DNA of 52,663 bases, taken from positions 1-52,663 of the forward strand of contig CACWOL010000019.1 of the NCBI GenBank assembly GCA_902762495.1. Direction: 5' to 3'. This document shows positions 17,444 to 26,761 of this stretch, in pieces. Numbering within the stretch: position 1 is the first letter of the stretch; each line of letters starts with the position of its first letter. Under the pieces are notes generated by a model. That model saw nothing but the letters and a program-made list of their open reading frames with translations, was not told where the DNA came from and ran no database searches. A program made the position numbers and the translations under genes. The DNA comes from an uncultured bacterium. Lineage in GTDB: Bacteria; Verrucomicrobiota; Lentisphaeria; Victivallales; UBA1829.

Positions 17444-18318
17444 GCAAGAAAACGATAAAGTCTGTCCGTGCGGCGCTGGTGCAGGATTTTGCGCCTGTAT
17501 CCATCGAAGAAGCGCGCAAACGTTTCGCCGCGAAAGTCGCGGAAGCCGCGGGGCAGGGGGCGAACATCGTCTGCACGCAGGAACTGTTCCAGACGGAGTA
17601 TTTCTGCTGGAAACAGGACCCCGATTTCTTCGAACTCGCCGAGCCGATCCCGGGGAAGGGGACGGATTTCTACGCCGCCCTCGCGAAACGGTACGGCGTG
17701 GTGATCGTCGCCTCGTTCTTCGAGAAGCGCGCGCCCGGACTCTGCCATAACACCGCTGTCATCTTCGATGCCGACGGAAGCATCGCCGGGACCTACCGCA
17801 AGATGCACATCCCGCAGGACCCCGGATTCGAGGAGAAATTCTATTTCGCGCCCGGCGACGGGCCGTTCCGCGCCTGGGACACCGCGTTCGGACGCATCGG
17901 CGTGGTGATCTGCTGGGACCAGTGGTATCCGGAGGCCGCCCGCCTGACCGCGCTCGACGGCGCATCCATTATCTTCGCGCCGACCGCGATCGGCACGATC
18001 GAATCCGAGCCGGACGACCTGATGCTGAAACAGCGCCACGCCTGGCTCACGGTCCAGCACGGACACGCCGTGGCGAACGGGTGTTTCTTTGCGGCCGTGA
18101 ACCGTGTCGGCACGGAACACGGCACGCGGTTCTGGGGCTCGTCGTTCGTGTCGGATTTCTACGGCGAAGACCTCGCGATCGCTTCGCGTGATAAAGCGGA
18201 GATCGTGTATGCCGACTGCGACCTCGCCGCGATGGAGGAACACCGCCGCATGTGGCCGTTCTTCCGCGACCGCCGCATTGATGCCTACGGGCCGATCCTG
18301 AAGCGGTTCGGAGACTGA
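17440..18318 (+). CDS. aguB: N-carbamoylputrescine amidase
   Basis: Nitrilase-superfamily enzyme that hydrolyses N-carbamoylputrescine to putrescine, CO2 and ammonia; 292 aa. The catalytic triad is visible: Glu in CTQELFQTEYFCW, Lys in YRKMHIPQDPGFEEKFYF, Cys in GVVICWDQWYPEAARL. The longer upstream frame overlaps recR and is ignored; the ATG at 17440 gives the family's normal length and opening (VRAALVQDF). Followed by aguA, the preceding step, after 3 nt. Confidence 0.95.
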   Translation: MSKKTIKSVRAALVQDFAPVSIEEARKRFAAKVAEAAGQGANIVCTQELFQTEYFCWKQDPDFFELAEPIPGKGTDFYAALAKRYGVVIVASFFEKRAPGLCHNTAVIFDADGSIAGTYRKMHIPQDPGFEEKFYFAPGDGPFRAWDTAFGRIGVVICWDQWYPEAARLTALDGASIIFAPTAIGTIESEPDDLMLKQRHAWLTVQHGHAVANGCFFAAVNRVGTEHGTRFWGSSFVSDFYGEDLAIASRDKAEIVYADCDLAAMEEHRRMWPFFRDRRIDAYGPILKRFGD

Positions 18319-18321
18319 GCT

Positions 18322-19371
18322 ATGCCGGAGCCGACCTGCGCCGCCGAACGCGGCTTCACGATGCCCGCGGAGTGGGAGGATCAGCGCGCGATCCTGCTGT
18401 CGTGGCCGCTGAATCCCGCGACCTGGGAGGACCGCCGGAGTGAGCTTGAAGCGACTTGTGCCGGATTCGCGGGGGCGATTTCGCGTTTCGAGGACGTGAA
18501 GATCAACTGCGTACGTGCCGAACAGCCCCGAATCCTCAAATTGCTTTCCGAAGCCGGAGCCGACGCCGCCCGCATCGAACTGCTCGATGTGCCGACGAAC
18601 GACGCCTGGTGCCGCGACCACGGCCCGGTCTGCCTCGTGAACCGCGCGACCGGGGCGCGTCTGCTGGACCATTTCCAATACAACGCCTGGGGCGGGAAGT
18701 TTCCGCCGTGGAACCTCGACGCCGCCGTGCCGGAACACGCCGCCGCGCTGCTCGGCTACGAACGGAATGCCGTCCCGATGATCTGCGAGGGCGGTGCGCT
18801 GGAATCGAACGGCGCGGGCCTCCTCATGACGACCGAATCCGTGATGCTGAACCCGAACCGGAATCCCTCCATGACGCGGGCGCAGATCGGCGACACGCTG
18901 ATGCAGTCGCTCGGCATGGATGAGATATTATGGCTGAAAGGCGGGCTATTCTGCGACGACACGGACGGCCATATTGACACGCTCGCTCGCTTCGTGCGTC
19001 CCAATGCCGTGCTCGCCTGCGTCGCGCCCGAAGGTTCGCCGAACGCCCCGATGTTGAACGAGAACCTGCGCCGTCTGCGCGAATACCGCACGCGCCTCGG
19101 AAAGCCGCTCGACGTGATCCCGCTGCCTCTGCCCGACCCCGTGGCGCCGCCCGACTGCTGGCGCGAGGAGACGCTTCCGGCGTCCTACGCGAATTACCTG
19201 CTCGTGAACGGCGCCGTGCTGGTGCCGTCTTATCGTCAGCCGCGCAACGACGTCCGCGCCGCCGCGATCATCGGCGAGGCTTTCCCCGGACGCGAAGTCG
19301 TTTCCATCGACTGCGCGGACATCATCCTGGAGGGCGGCGCGCTGCACTGCCTTTCCCAGAATCTTTTCTGA
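18322..19371 (+). CDS. aguA: Agmatine deiminase
   Basis: Converts agmatine to N-carbamoylputrescine and ammonia; 349 aa, of the peptidyl-arginine deiminase superfamily. Motifs are DAWCRDHGPVCLVN, EGGALESNGAGLLMTTES, DGHIDTLARF and, near the C-terminus, the catalytic cysteine in GGALHCLSQ. With aguB it forms a complete agmatine-to-putrescine route. No arginine decarboxylase is seen in the window, so agmatine must come from elsewhere. Confidence 0.95.
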   Translation: MPEPTCAAERGFTMPAEWEDQRAILLSWPLNPATWEDRRSELEATCAGFAGAISRFEDVKINCVRAEQPRILKLLSEAGADAARIELLDVPTNDAWCRDHGPVCLVNRATGARLLDHFQYNAWGGKFPPWNLDAAVPEHAAALLGYERNAVPMICEGGALESNGAGLLMTTESVMLNPNRNPSMTRAQIGDTLMQSLGMDEILWLKGGLFCDDTDGHIDTLARFVRPNAVLACVAPEGSPNAPMLNENLRRLREYRTRLGKPLDVIPLPLPDPVAPPDCWREETLPASYANYLLVNGAVLVPSYRQPRNDVRAAAIIGEAFPGREVVSIDCADIILEGGALHCLSQNLF

Positions 19372-19403
19372 GCTGAATCCTCCCTCAAATCGCACGATAA
19401 AGA

Positions 19404-19445
19404 AAGCCTCCGCCGCAACGATGCGAACGGAGGCTTATGCTTTTC
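19404..19445. terminator. Terminator between convergent aguA and GH127 genes
   Basis: AAGCCTCCG (19404-19412) pairs with CGGAGGCTT (19428-19436), loop 15 nt. On the minus strand TTCTTTATC follows, and on the plus strand ATGCTTTTC, so it may work in both directions. Confidence 0.55.
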
Positions 19446-19454
19446 TGATTCCCC

Positions 19455-19476
19455 GTGTCCGAGCGCAGCCGGACAC
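19455..19476. repeat. Short palindrome GTGTCCG / CGGACAC
   Basis: A 7-bp stem with loop AGCGCAGC. Nearly the same hairpin, GTGCCCG/CGGGCAC with loop AGCGGAGC, occurs at 42745-42766, also next to a gene end, which suggests one repeat family. Confidence 0.55.
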
Positions 19477-19491
19477 ATCCGCAGTGAAGAC

Positions 19492-21855
19492 TCAGCCTTC
19501 CGGCGCGGTGAGGATAGCGGCGTGGTAGACGGAGCCGATGCCGCCGCGTTCGCCCGCGGGCTGGTGACGGATCACGATGTGGTCCTTGCCCTTCGTGATG
19601 GATTCCGGGATCTCGTATTCGACCTCGAAGAACTGGTTCGGATGCTCCGCGGAGAGCTTCTGCACGGCGATCTGCTGTCCGTCGGCGAGGATCGCCGTCT
19701 CGGTCCAGTTGTCGCCGCCCCAGTAGGTGCATGCGAGGATGTTCTTCTTGTCCGGGCTGACCTTCATGCGGAATTCGATCCAGCCGCCCTGATGCGCGCC
19801 GCGGTAGCCGCGTCCGTTGAAGCGTCCGGAATGGGTGTTCTGCGACTTCACGGCGTGGTCGGTCTCGGGCTGCTGTTCGCCGAAGTTCATCTCGTCGACG
19901 GTGCGCGCGGAGCGTTCGCGCTGGCGGGCTTCCTCCGCCTCGATCCGCGCCTTTTCGGCGGCCCACTGCGCCTCGTTCATGTTCTTCCAGTAGACGTTGT
20001 AGTGCTGGTACGGCATCTGGTTGAACGGGCGGATGAGGACGGTGGTGCCGTCGGTCGCGGGCAGGTTGTACGCACGGTCGGAACCGGAGACGGGTTTCGC
20101 GGTGGCGACGAGCTGCGCGGCGTTCTCGCCGAGGAGGATCGGCACGGGCTTGCAGGCGGCGTTCTGGAGGTCGAGCTGGTCGCGCAGATAGATGCGTTTC
20201 TGGTAGTTCTCGACTTCGCCGAGGTCGCCCGCGAGGAGCGTCGGGCCGTAGAAGAAGGCGTTCTGCTCGGTGTGGCCGCCGTGGAGGTGTTCCGTGCGGA
20301 GCGACATCGGGATGTCGATCTCGACCTTGTCGCCGGTCTTCCAGTCGGCGTTCAGGACGGCGTTTTCACCGGGCTTTCCGGTCGCGATCTGCTTGCCGTT
20401 GAGCGAGAAGGTCACGGGTTTGTCGGCCCAGCCGGGGCAGCGCACGTTCAGCGCGAGCTTTTTGTTCGGGGCCTTGTCGAACGTGAGCGTGACCTTGCCG
20501 TTCTTCGGGTACTCGGTGTTCATGGTGAGCACGAGGCCGCGCTCCGCCCACTTCAGCTTCGACGGGGTGAAGAGCGTGACGAAGACGTTGTCGTCGTCGT
20601 GGAAATAGATGGCGTGGTTGTACTTCGTATGGTTCTCGATGCCGGTGCCGAAGCAGCACCAGAAGGAGACGTCCGGCGAGCTGTACACGCGGAACTGGCC
20701 GGGCTTCAGCGAGACGAAGTAGGTGAACATGGAGCGCTCGGGGTCCTGCGATGGCAGGATCTGGTTCAGCAGTGCGCGTTCGCGGTAGTCGCCGAAGACG
20801 GTGTTCGTCGGTTCCTGCATCTGGAGATGCTCGGCGAGGCGGATCATGTTGTAGACGTTGCAGCACTCGACGGACGCCGGGGAGAGGTGCCGGTCGGCCT
20901 CGTTCGGGCGGTAGAAATGTTCGCGGTCGCTGTTGCCGCCGGTGACGTAGGTGTGGTTCTTCACGACGATGTCGAAGAAGTTCTTGCTGACCTTGCGCGC
21001 GAAATCGTCGCCGGTGATCTCGTAGTTCACCGCCTCGGCGATGACCTTCGGCACCTGCGTGTTCGCATGCTTGCCGGCGAGGTTGTCCTTGCCCGCCGCG
21101 AGGTCGTCCACAAGCCAGTGGTGACGGAACCGCAGGGCGAGCGCCTTGTGCGTTTCATCCTTCGTTTCCGCGTAGAGTTTCCAGAAGACTTCGCCGATGC
21201 CGCCGAACTCCATGTCGAGCATGCGCTGGCACTTCTTCTCGTCCAGGCCCTTCGTGAGGCCGTCCACCCAGCGCGCGAAGTTCACGAGCACGTCCTTCGC
21301 CTGTTCGTTTCCGGCGATCTTCCACGCGTCGTAAAGCCCCTCGGCGATCTTGTGCTGCGTGTACCAGGGTGCCCACGTGTGGTTGATCGTCTCCACGTCG
21401 CCGTCCTTCAGCACCTCGAGCGCGCGGCGTGCGTTCCGCGACATGCAGCCGATGTAGCCGGAGTCGCCGTACAGCTTCTGGCAGCGCGCCATTTCGCCGA
21501 TGATGTAGTCCACGCGCTCCTTGAACCGCGTGTCGCCCGTGCTGGCGTACTCCAGCGAAAGCGCCGTCAGGTAGTGCCCGAGCGTGTGGCCGGAAAGGTC
21601 GCTGCTTTCCCAGCCGCCGTAGACCGGGGCTTTCGGCGTCTCGCCGCAATACTCGTACATGCGCGCCATCAGGCGGTCCGGGCTCAGCGTGAGCAGGAAA
21701 TCCGCGTTGCGCTTCTTGTTCGCGAGGAACGGGCTTTCAAGGAGCTCGACCTCGTTGAGCTTGAACGGGACGGCCGGGGGCGCGCCGAACGTGAACGGGA
21801 TGGCGGACGCGAGCGCGGTCGAAATGCAGATGCAGTGTTTCAGAGCGGTTGTCAT
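19492..21855 (-). CDS. Secreted GH127/GH146-type beta-L-arabinofuranosidase
   Basis: Glycoside hydrolase of the former DUF1680 group, likely removing beta-linked L-arabinofuranose from plant glycans; 787 aa from the ATG at 21855. That start gives a signal peptide (MTTALKHCICISTALASAIP, cleaved near FGAPPA), so the frame extension to 21918 is rejected. The metal/catalytic residues of the family are present: E330, C331 and C332 in SVECCNVYNM, and C400/C401 in FWCCFGTGIENH. An alpha-barrel core is followed by beta domains. The C-terminal part (from about residue 630) contains a Gln/Glu/Arg-rich linker and a final beta-rich module. Closely related families (GH142, GH146) cannot be excluded without alignment. 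Confidence 0.88.
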   Translation of the reverse strand: MTTALKHCICISTALASAIPFTFGAPPAVPFKLNEVELLESPFLANKKRNADFLLTLSPDRLMARMYEYCGETPKAPVYGGWESSDLSGHTLGHYLTALSLEYASTGDTRFKERVDYIIGEMARCQKLYGDSGYIGCMSRNARRALEVLKDGDVETINHTWAPWYTQHKIAEGLYDAWKIAGNEQAKDVLVNFARWVDGLTKGLDEKKCQRMLDMEFGGIGEVFWKLYAETKDETHKALALRFRHHWLVDDLAAGKDNLAGKHANTQVPKVIAEAVNYEITGDDFARKVSKNFFDIVVKNHTYVTGGNSDREHFYRPNEADRHLSPASVECCNVYNMIRLAEHLQMQEPTNTVFGDYRERALLNQILPSQDPERSMFTYFVSLKPGQFRVYSSPDVSFWCCFGTGIENHTKYNHAIYFHDDDNVFVTLFTPSKLKWAERGLVLTMNTEYPKNGKVTLTFDKAPNKKLALNVRCPGWADKPVTFSLNGKQIATGKPGENAVLNADWKTGDKVEIDIPMSLRTEHLHGGHTEQNAFFYGPTLLAGDLGEVENYQKRIYLRDQLDLQNAACKPVPILLGENAAQLVATAKPVSGSDRAYNLPATDGTTVLIRPFNQMPYQHYNVYWKNMNEAQWAAEKARIEAEEARQRERSARTVDEMNFGEQQPETDHAVKSQNTHSGRFNGRGYRGAHQGGWIEFRMKVSPDKKNILACTYWGGDNWTETAILADGQQIAVQKLSAEHPNQFFEVEYEIPESITKGKDHIVIRHQPAGERGGIGSVYHAAILTAPEG

Positions 21856-21959
21856 GTCGGGAGTCCTGTGTCTTTTGTGGTGTTTTTCGGGGCGGGGGAT
21901 GTCCCGCTGCCCGTGCAAAACTTTATGGTTTGAGCTGAATTAAATATTAATCACGAAAC

Positions 21960-21988
21960 AATATAGCCTTTCACATTGGAAAAAGCAA
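21960..21988 (-). promoter_or_regulatory. Promoter of the GH127 gene
   Basis: On the minus strand TTGCTT (21988-21983), a 17-bp spacer, then TATATT (21965-21960), about 105 bp upstream of the ATG. Confidence 0.45.
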
Positions 21989-22069
21989 GTCGTTTCTTAC
22001 AAAAAAACAGGAAAAAAAGGCGGAAAAGCGGTGTGCGGCGCTGAACGTCCGGAGATGATACAAACAATA

Positions 22070-22846
22070 TTACCAAGTTGCATTCAGGAGGGGGAATCCC
22101 CACCGGCGGCCATTGTAATTCCACAGGCCGAGTTGCAGGGAAAAACTCTTTTCCGTCTCGGCCGCGGATCGTTCCTCTTTTGCGTTGTCGGACAGATTGA
22201 TCAGGCCGAATTGCAGATACGGATCGCTTTTCACCTTGTCTCCTTCCCGTCTGCTGTCATTGAAAACACCGATCTGAAACCGGTTCGTTTCAAGCGCTCT
22301 GTTGAAAACGCCGATTTGCGCGATGCCGTTGTCCTTCTGACCGGAATAGATCCGTCCCCAGGCTCCGCGCCAGTTCACGACGCCGAGTTGAACGCTATTC
22401 CCGTCAAAACATACATTGGCGGGCGCGACGCTCAATCCGTTCAGTTCGCCCGAGAACGACAAAAGAGGGGAAAGAACGAGACCATTGCATTTTATTCCGC
22501 CGCAAACCGGAGCGACTGCAACCCCGTTTACGCCGCCGCTGACGTCATGAACGGATAAAAGAAGACCGTTTACACCGCCATCGCGACCGGGCGATTCCGA
22601 GTCGCCGAAATCCACCCAGAAGGGGAAACCGATTCGCAGCCATGGCCGATTCTCCCTTTCTCTCGACTTATGTTCCCCGAGATATTCAGCGTACCCCCAG
22701 CAACACCCGATTTGGACATATTTCGTGTCAAGAGCAAGGCGAAACTCCGGCTCCCCTGTCGAGCCGCACCCGGTGAAGGAACCAACGGCCAGCAATCCCG
22801 CAATGACCGCGAGGAAGATGTTTCTGCTCATTTTCGTATTCGGCAT
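22070..22846 (-). CDS. Hypothetical surface lipoprotein with LA_2272-like repeats
   Basis: 258 aa. A lipoprotein signal is present (SRNIFLAVIAGLLAVGSFTGC). The rest consists of repeats around NGL/NGV and QIGV/QFGL (GGVNGLLLSVH, GGVNGVAVAPV, GELNGLSVAP, SVQLGVVNW, AQIGVFNRA, FQIGVFNDS, LQFGLINLS, LQLGLWNYN). This resembles the LA_2272-type surface-repeat beta solenoid known from Leptospira, Bacteroidetes and PVC bacteria. The ATG at 22846 has AAAGGA upstream. Function unknown; outer-membrane location is inferred. The base composition is somewhat lower in GC than its neighbours. Confidence 0.75.
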   Translation of the reverse strand: MPNTKMSRNIFLAVIAGLLAVGSFTGCGSTGEPEFRLALDTKYVQIGCCWGYAEYLGEHKSRERENRPWLRIGFPFWVDFGDSESPGRDGGVNGLLLSVHDVSGGVNGVAVAPVCGGIKCNGLVLSPLLSFSGELNGLSVAPANVCFDGNSVQLGVVNWRGAWGRIYSGQKDNGIAQIGVFNRALETNRFQIGVFNDSRREGDKVKSDPYLQFGLINLSDNAKEERSAAETEKSFSLQLGLWNYNGRRWGFPLLNATW

Positions 22847-23042
22847 GGCTCAGGTCCTTTCGTGTATTGCTGAAAAATGGAAGGCTTTGTCAAGTTGTTA
22901 CTAACTATACACCGTCACCGGAGATATTGCAAGCGGGGATGGAAAAGATTCGGAGGGGTCGACATCATGCGTATTCCGTTGTCGTTTCGTGGGCGTCCGA
23001 AACCACGGGGGCAAAAAAATGCAAAAATAGTTTTTTTGGCGC

Positions 23043-23070
23043 TTGACAACGTGCGCGTGCGTGCTATATT
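23043..23070 (+). promoter_or_regulatory. Strong promoter of the 26-aa-repeat protein gene
   Basis: TTGACA (23043-23048), 16-bp spacer of alternating GTGCGC, TATATT (23065-23070). The leader to the ATG at 23141 is about 65 nt and ends with a GCGAGG ribosome site. Confidence 0.65.
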
Positions 23071-23140
23071 TAGCATAGTATTTTATTGCAATAAACTTTT
23101 CAACCATTTTCTCCTCAAAAACGGGGAAAGCGAGGTCAAT

Positions 23141-26100
23141 ATGGATTCATTCCTGAGCGTAGACGGATTCGGCGGACTGTTCGGCGGACTCGGGTCGCTG
23201 TTCGGCGGCGATTACGGCTACTATGATTACGGCTACAATGACTACGGCTATTACGACGACTACGACCTGAGTTTCAGCGTGGGCGAACTCGGCGGTCTGT
23301 TTGGCGGTCTCTTCGATGACCTCGGCTATCTCTTCGGGGATTACGGCAACTATGACGATTATTCCTTCAACGATTATTCCTACGACGACTACGAGATTAG
23401 CGGCGATGTTGACGATGTGATCCAGGTCGGAACCGACATTATGAACGGCCTCGACGATGAAATCGATGTCAATGGGCTGATCTCCGGTCTTCTGGGCGGG
23501 GAAGGCGACCTGTCGGGCCTCTCCGATCTGCTTTCCGGCCTTCTCGGCGGAGACACGACGTTGAGCGTGGACGGCGACCTCGGCGACCTGTCGGGCCTCT
23601 CCGATCTGCTTTCCGGCCTTCTCGGCGGAGACACGACGTTGAGCGTGGACGGCGACCTCGGCGACCTGCCGGGCCTCTCCGAACTGCTTTCCGGCCTTCT
23701 CGGCAGTGAAACTGCGTTGAGCGTGGATGGTGATCTCGGCGATTTGTCGGGTCTGAGCGATATCCTCGCGGGCCTGCTCGGCAGTGATACTGTGTTGAGC
23801 TTTGACGGCGAGGTCGGCGACCTGTCCAGGCTCTCCGAACTTCTTTCCGGCCTTCTCGGCGGTGACACGACTTTGAGCGTGGATGGGGACCTCGGTGACC
23901 TGTCGGGGCTGAGCGACATTCTTTCTGGCCTTCTCGGCGGAGACACGACTTTGAGCGTGGACGGCGACCTCGGCGACCTGTCGGGCCTCTCCGAACTGCT
24001 TTCCGGCCTTCTCGGCGGAGACACGACTTTGAGCGTGGATGGCGAGTTTGGCGACCTGTCGGGTCTGAGCGATATCCTCGCCGGTCTGCTGGGCGGCGAC
24101 ACGACGTTGAGCGTGGACGGCGACCTCGGCGACCTGTCGGGCCTCTCCGAACTTCTTGCCGGTCTGCTCGGTGGGGATACGACCTTGAGCGTGGACGGTG
24201 AGCTTGGAGACCTGTCCGGGCTGAGTGATATCCTCGCCGGTCTCCTCGGCGGTGACACGACTTTGAGCATTGACGGCGAACTCGGCGACCTGTCCGGTCT
24301 CTCCGATCTTCTCGCTGGTCTGCTCGGCGGAGACACGGTTTTGAGCGTGGACGGCGAACTCGGCGATTTGTCCGGACTTTCCGACATTCTCTCCGGTCTG
24401 TTCGGCGGCAGTGGTCTTGACTTCAGCTCACTGCTTTCCGGTTTGCTCGGAGGAGGTACGACGTTGAGCGTCGACGGGACCTCCGATTTGCTCTCCGGTC
24501 TCCTCGGCGGCAGCGGCCTTGACTTCAGCTCACTGCTTTCCGGGCTGCTCGGAAGCGATACGACCTTGAGTGTTGATGGGACCTCCGATCTGCTCTCCGG
24601 CCTGAGCGGACTTTCCGGCCTTGGAGACCTGTTCGGCGGCCTGACGGGCATTCTGGGCGGGATCGGCAGCGGCGACCTCGATGGTTTCGAACTTCTGGAT
24701 TCCCTCACGAATCTTTACAACGGCGCGGGGATCAGCGTCGACGGCACGACCGCCTCGCCCGGATCCGCCGATCTTCTGTCCGGCCTGTCCGGTCTGCTCG
24801 GCGGCAACGGCCTCAGCTCTCTGCTTGGCGGGCTAACCGGCGGCACAACCTCGACAAGCGGCCTTGACCTTTCCGCCCTGACCGGATTGCTCGGCGGTCT
24901 GACGGGCGGCACAACCTCGACAAGCGGCCTTGACCTTTCCGCCCTGACCGGATTGCTCGGCGGGCTGACCGGCGGCACAACCTCGACAAGCGGCCTTGAC
25001 CTCTCCGCCCTCAGCTCGCTCCTCGGCGGTCTGACCGGCGGCACCACGATCAGCGTGGATGGCACGACCGCCTCGACCGGCTCGACCAATATCCTGTCCG
25101 GTCTCCTCGGCAACCTCGGCGGCATTGGAAATCTGTTCAGCGGCTATATCGGCATCATGAACGGCATCGGCAGCGGCGATCTCGACGGTTTCGAGCTGCT
25201 TGATTCCCTGACCGACCTTTACAACGGCGCGGGGATCAGCGTGGACGGTACCACAGCCTCCACCGGCTCCGCCGATCTGCTGTCCGGTCTGTCCGGGCTC
25301 CTCGGCGGCAACGGCCTCAGCTCGCTTTTGAGCGGCCTCCTCGGCGGTACGACGCTGACTGTGGATGGCACAACTGCGTCCTCCGGCGGCCTCGACCTCA
25401 CTTCGATCCTCTCCGCCCTGACAGGCGGCGCAGCCTCGGCTTCCGCCACTGCTCCGGACACGACGACCTCGAATTCCTCCTACAACATCATCGGGCTTGT
25501 CAACCTCATTTCCGAGGAGGCGGCGCTGAACGGCGGACAGGATGTGTCGAGCTCGACCGGCACTATCATCCAGATCAGCGACGATACCTGGAACATGATG
25601 CAGACGATGTCCGTGCTGAACTCCATCCTGCCGGGCGAGGACATCTACGTGAACTCCAACGGCACGCAGGGCGTCGTGCTCAGCACCGACATCGATTCCC
25701 TCCAAGCCGCGCTCAAGCCGTATGGCGATTATCTCACGGTGAACGACCTGGCGGTCGGACTCTCGATCACGATCGACGATTTCAACGGCATCCAGAAGGC
25801 GATCGCTCTGACAAAGGAAGACGTTCCCGCTGTTTCGGGCGACGATCCCGGAACGCTGATTACGCCCGCCTCTTCCAACAACGTCGCGACGACTGATCCG
25901 GCAATTCTTGCGACCGACGAGTCCATCCTAAATCATTTGCTCCCCGTCCCAAAGCCGATCGATGGTCACGTCGTGGATCCTCTGATTGGCCCCCCCGTGT
26001 GTGACGTGTTCCAGGTGGAACTGGATTCCCTGCGCGAGGTCGGGTTCTGGCTGGATGACGCGTCGATGGACATGGGCGCCCAGAACTGGGACGGCTGGGA

Positions 26101-26353
26101 CATCCGCGCGATCGGCGATTTCCAGGGCGACGGTGTGGACGATCTGCTCCTCTCCCATTCGCAGACCGGCATCATGGTCCTGCTGGGGGACAGCGATCTG
26201 AGCAAATGGGATTCGCTGGATCAGTTCGTGACGGACGATCCAGTCTCCGTTGGCGCAATCCCCGCCGAAGCCGCCGGGCTCTGCATGGTCGGCGATGCCT
26301 CGCAGTGGCTTGAATCCGGCGGCGCATCCGCGAACTGGATCATCCTCGCATAA
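23141..26353 (+). CDS. Acidic repeat protein with 26-aa repeats and an FG-GAP-like C-terminus
   Basis: 1070 aa, not recognised as a known family. It opens MDSFLSVDGFGGLFGGLGSL with no signal peptide, then two Tyr/Asp/Gly-rich blocks (DYGYYDYGYNDYGYYDDYD). Eleven tandem 26-aa units of the form DTTLSVDGDLGDLSGLSDLL+SGLLGG fill 23552-24409, each exactly 78 bp. Variants of the same elements continue to about 25400, including three 22-aa units (66 bp) at 24841-25035. Lys and Arg are almost absent in the first ~800 residues. A mixed domain follows, and the C-terminus has an FG-GAP/VCBS-like calcium-binding pattern (IGDFQGDGVDDLLLSH). Each unit reads as an amphipathic helix plus a short strand, suggesting a solenoid. 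It has its own promoter and terminator. A surface or extracellular structural role is inferred. Confidence 0.85.
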   Translation: MDSFLSVDGFGGLFGGLGSLFGGDYGYYDYGYNDYGYYDDYDLSFSVGELGGLFGGLFDDLGYLFGDYGNYDDYSFNDYSYDDYEISGDVDDVIQVGTDIMNGLDDEIDVNGLISGLLGGEGDLSGLSDLLSGLLGGDTTLSVDGDLGDLSGLSDLLSGLLGGDTTLSVDGDLGDLPGLSELLSGLLGSETALSVDGDLGDLSGLSDILAGLLGSDTVLSFDGEVGDLSRLSELLSGLLGGDTTLSVDGDLGDLSGLSDILSGLLGGDTTLSVDGDLGDLSGLSELLSGLLGGDTTLSVDGEFGDLSGLSDILAGLLGGDTTLSVDGDLGDLSGLSELLAGLLGGDTTLSVDGELGDLSGLSDILAGLLGGDTTLSIDGELGDLSGLSDLLAGLLGGDTVLSVDGELGDLSGLSDILSGLFGGSGLDFSSLLSGLLGGGTTLSVDGTSDLLSGLLGGSGLDFSSLLSGLLGSDTTLSVDGTSDLLSGLSGLSGLGDLFGGLTGILGGIGSGDLDGFELLDSLTNLYNGAGISVDGTTASPGSADLLSGLSGLLGGNGLSSLLGGLTGGTTSTSGLDLSALTGLLGGLTGGTTSTSGLDLSALTGLLGGLTGGTTSTSGLDLSALSSLLGGLTGGTTISVDGTTASTGSTNILSGLLGNLGGIGNLFSGYIGIMNGIGSGDLDGFELLDSLTDLYNGAGISVDGTTASTGSADLLSGLSGLLGGNGLSSLLSGLLGGTTLTVDGTTASSGGLDLTSILSALTGGAASASATAPDTTTSNSSYNIIGLVNLISEEAALNGGQDVSSSTGTIIQISDDTWNMMQTMSVLNSILPGEDIYVNSNGTQGVVLSTDIDSLQAALKPYGDYLTVNDLAVGLSITIDDFNGIQKAIALTKEDVPAVSGDDPGTLITPASSNNVATTDPAILATDESILNHLLPVPKPIDGHVVDPLIGPPVCDVFQVELDSLREVGFWLDDASMDMGAQNWDGWDIRAIGDFQGDGVDDLLLSHSQTGIMVLLGDSDLSKWDSLDQFVTDDPVSVGAIPAEAAGLCMVGDASQWLESGGASANWIILA
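23552..24409 (+). repeat. Eleven 78-bp tandem repeats inside the coding sequence
   Basis: The start agacacgacg recurs at 23551 and 23629 and the unit phase holds to 24409. The first units are nearly identical in DNA; later ones differ mostly at silent sites and at a few positions (D/E after SVDG, D/E before LL/IL, S/A before GLLG). Confidence 0.9.
24841..25035 (+). repeat. Three 66-bp tandem repeats inside the coding sequence
   Basis: cggcacaacctcgacaagcg recurs at 24841, 24907 and 24973, encoding GGTTSTSGLDLSALTGLL plus GGLT. The copies are almost identical, consistent with recent duplication. Confidence 0.85.
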
Positions 26354-26385
26354 TTCATCAATAACGGGGCATCAATCTTCTTTAA

Positions 26386-26431
26386 AATCCCGCCGCGATG
26401 GAATCAAGTCCGTCAACGCGGGATTGTTTTT
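26386..26431 (+). terminator. Terminator of the 26-aa-repeat gene
   Basis: AATCCCGC (26386-26393) pairs with GCGGGATT (26418-26425), followed by GTTTTTA, 33 nt after the stop codon. The rest of the 408-bp gap to 26761 is AT-rich; the only signal seen is a weak promoter-like TTGCGT-17-TACTTT about 200 nt before the sigma-factor gene. Confidence 0.6.
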
Positions 26432-26761
26432 ATCCCGGACAGAACAGGATTACATCTTTCTAATATTTCATTTTTGATGATCTGTTTTTATTTTTCTTTG
26501 TATCCTTTTTGCAATCAATGAAATATTTTTATAGAACATGAAATATAAAGAAGTGTTTTCTTGCGTAACATGTGAAAAAGATCTACTTTTTTATGCTTTT
26601 GATCCGAAAAATCCCCTATATATGAAGAGATGTTTTTTATCCTTGCCGCGGAATGTTGCGTAAACGTTATCGCCGGGCGGGCTGAAAAAGACTTCTTCCA
26701 TCCATCCGAGGAACATCCTGTGCATCCCGAAAAAGATGCATCAACCATACATGAGATGAAT

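Noticed and set aside
19522..21933. 803-codon plus-strand frame over the GH127 gene
   Set aside because: Antisense shadow; the minus strand carries a signal peptide and the family's Glu/Cys motifs.
23552..24409. Possible CRISPR array because of regular 78-bp repeats
   Set aside because: The repeats are contiguous, in frame and coding, with no unique spacers and no cas genes.
23389..24708. 439-codon minus-strand frame rich in Pro/Arg/Ser
   Set aside because: Shadow of the 26-aa-repeat gene; its periodicity simply reflects the sense repeats.
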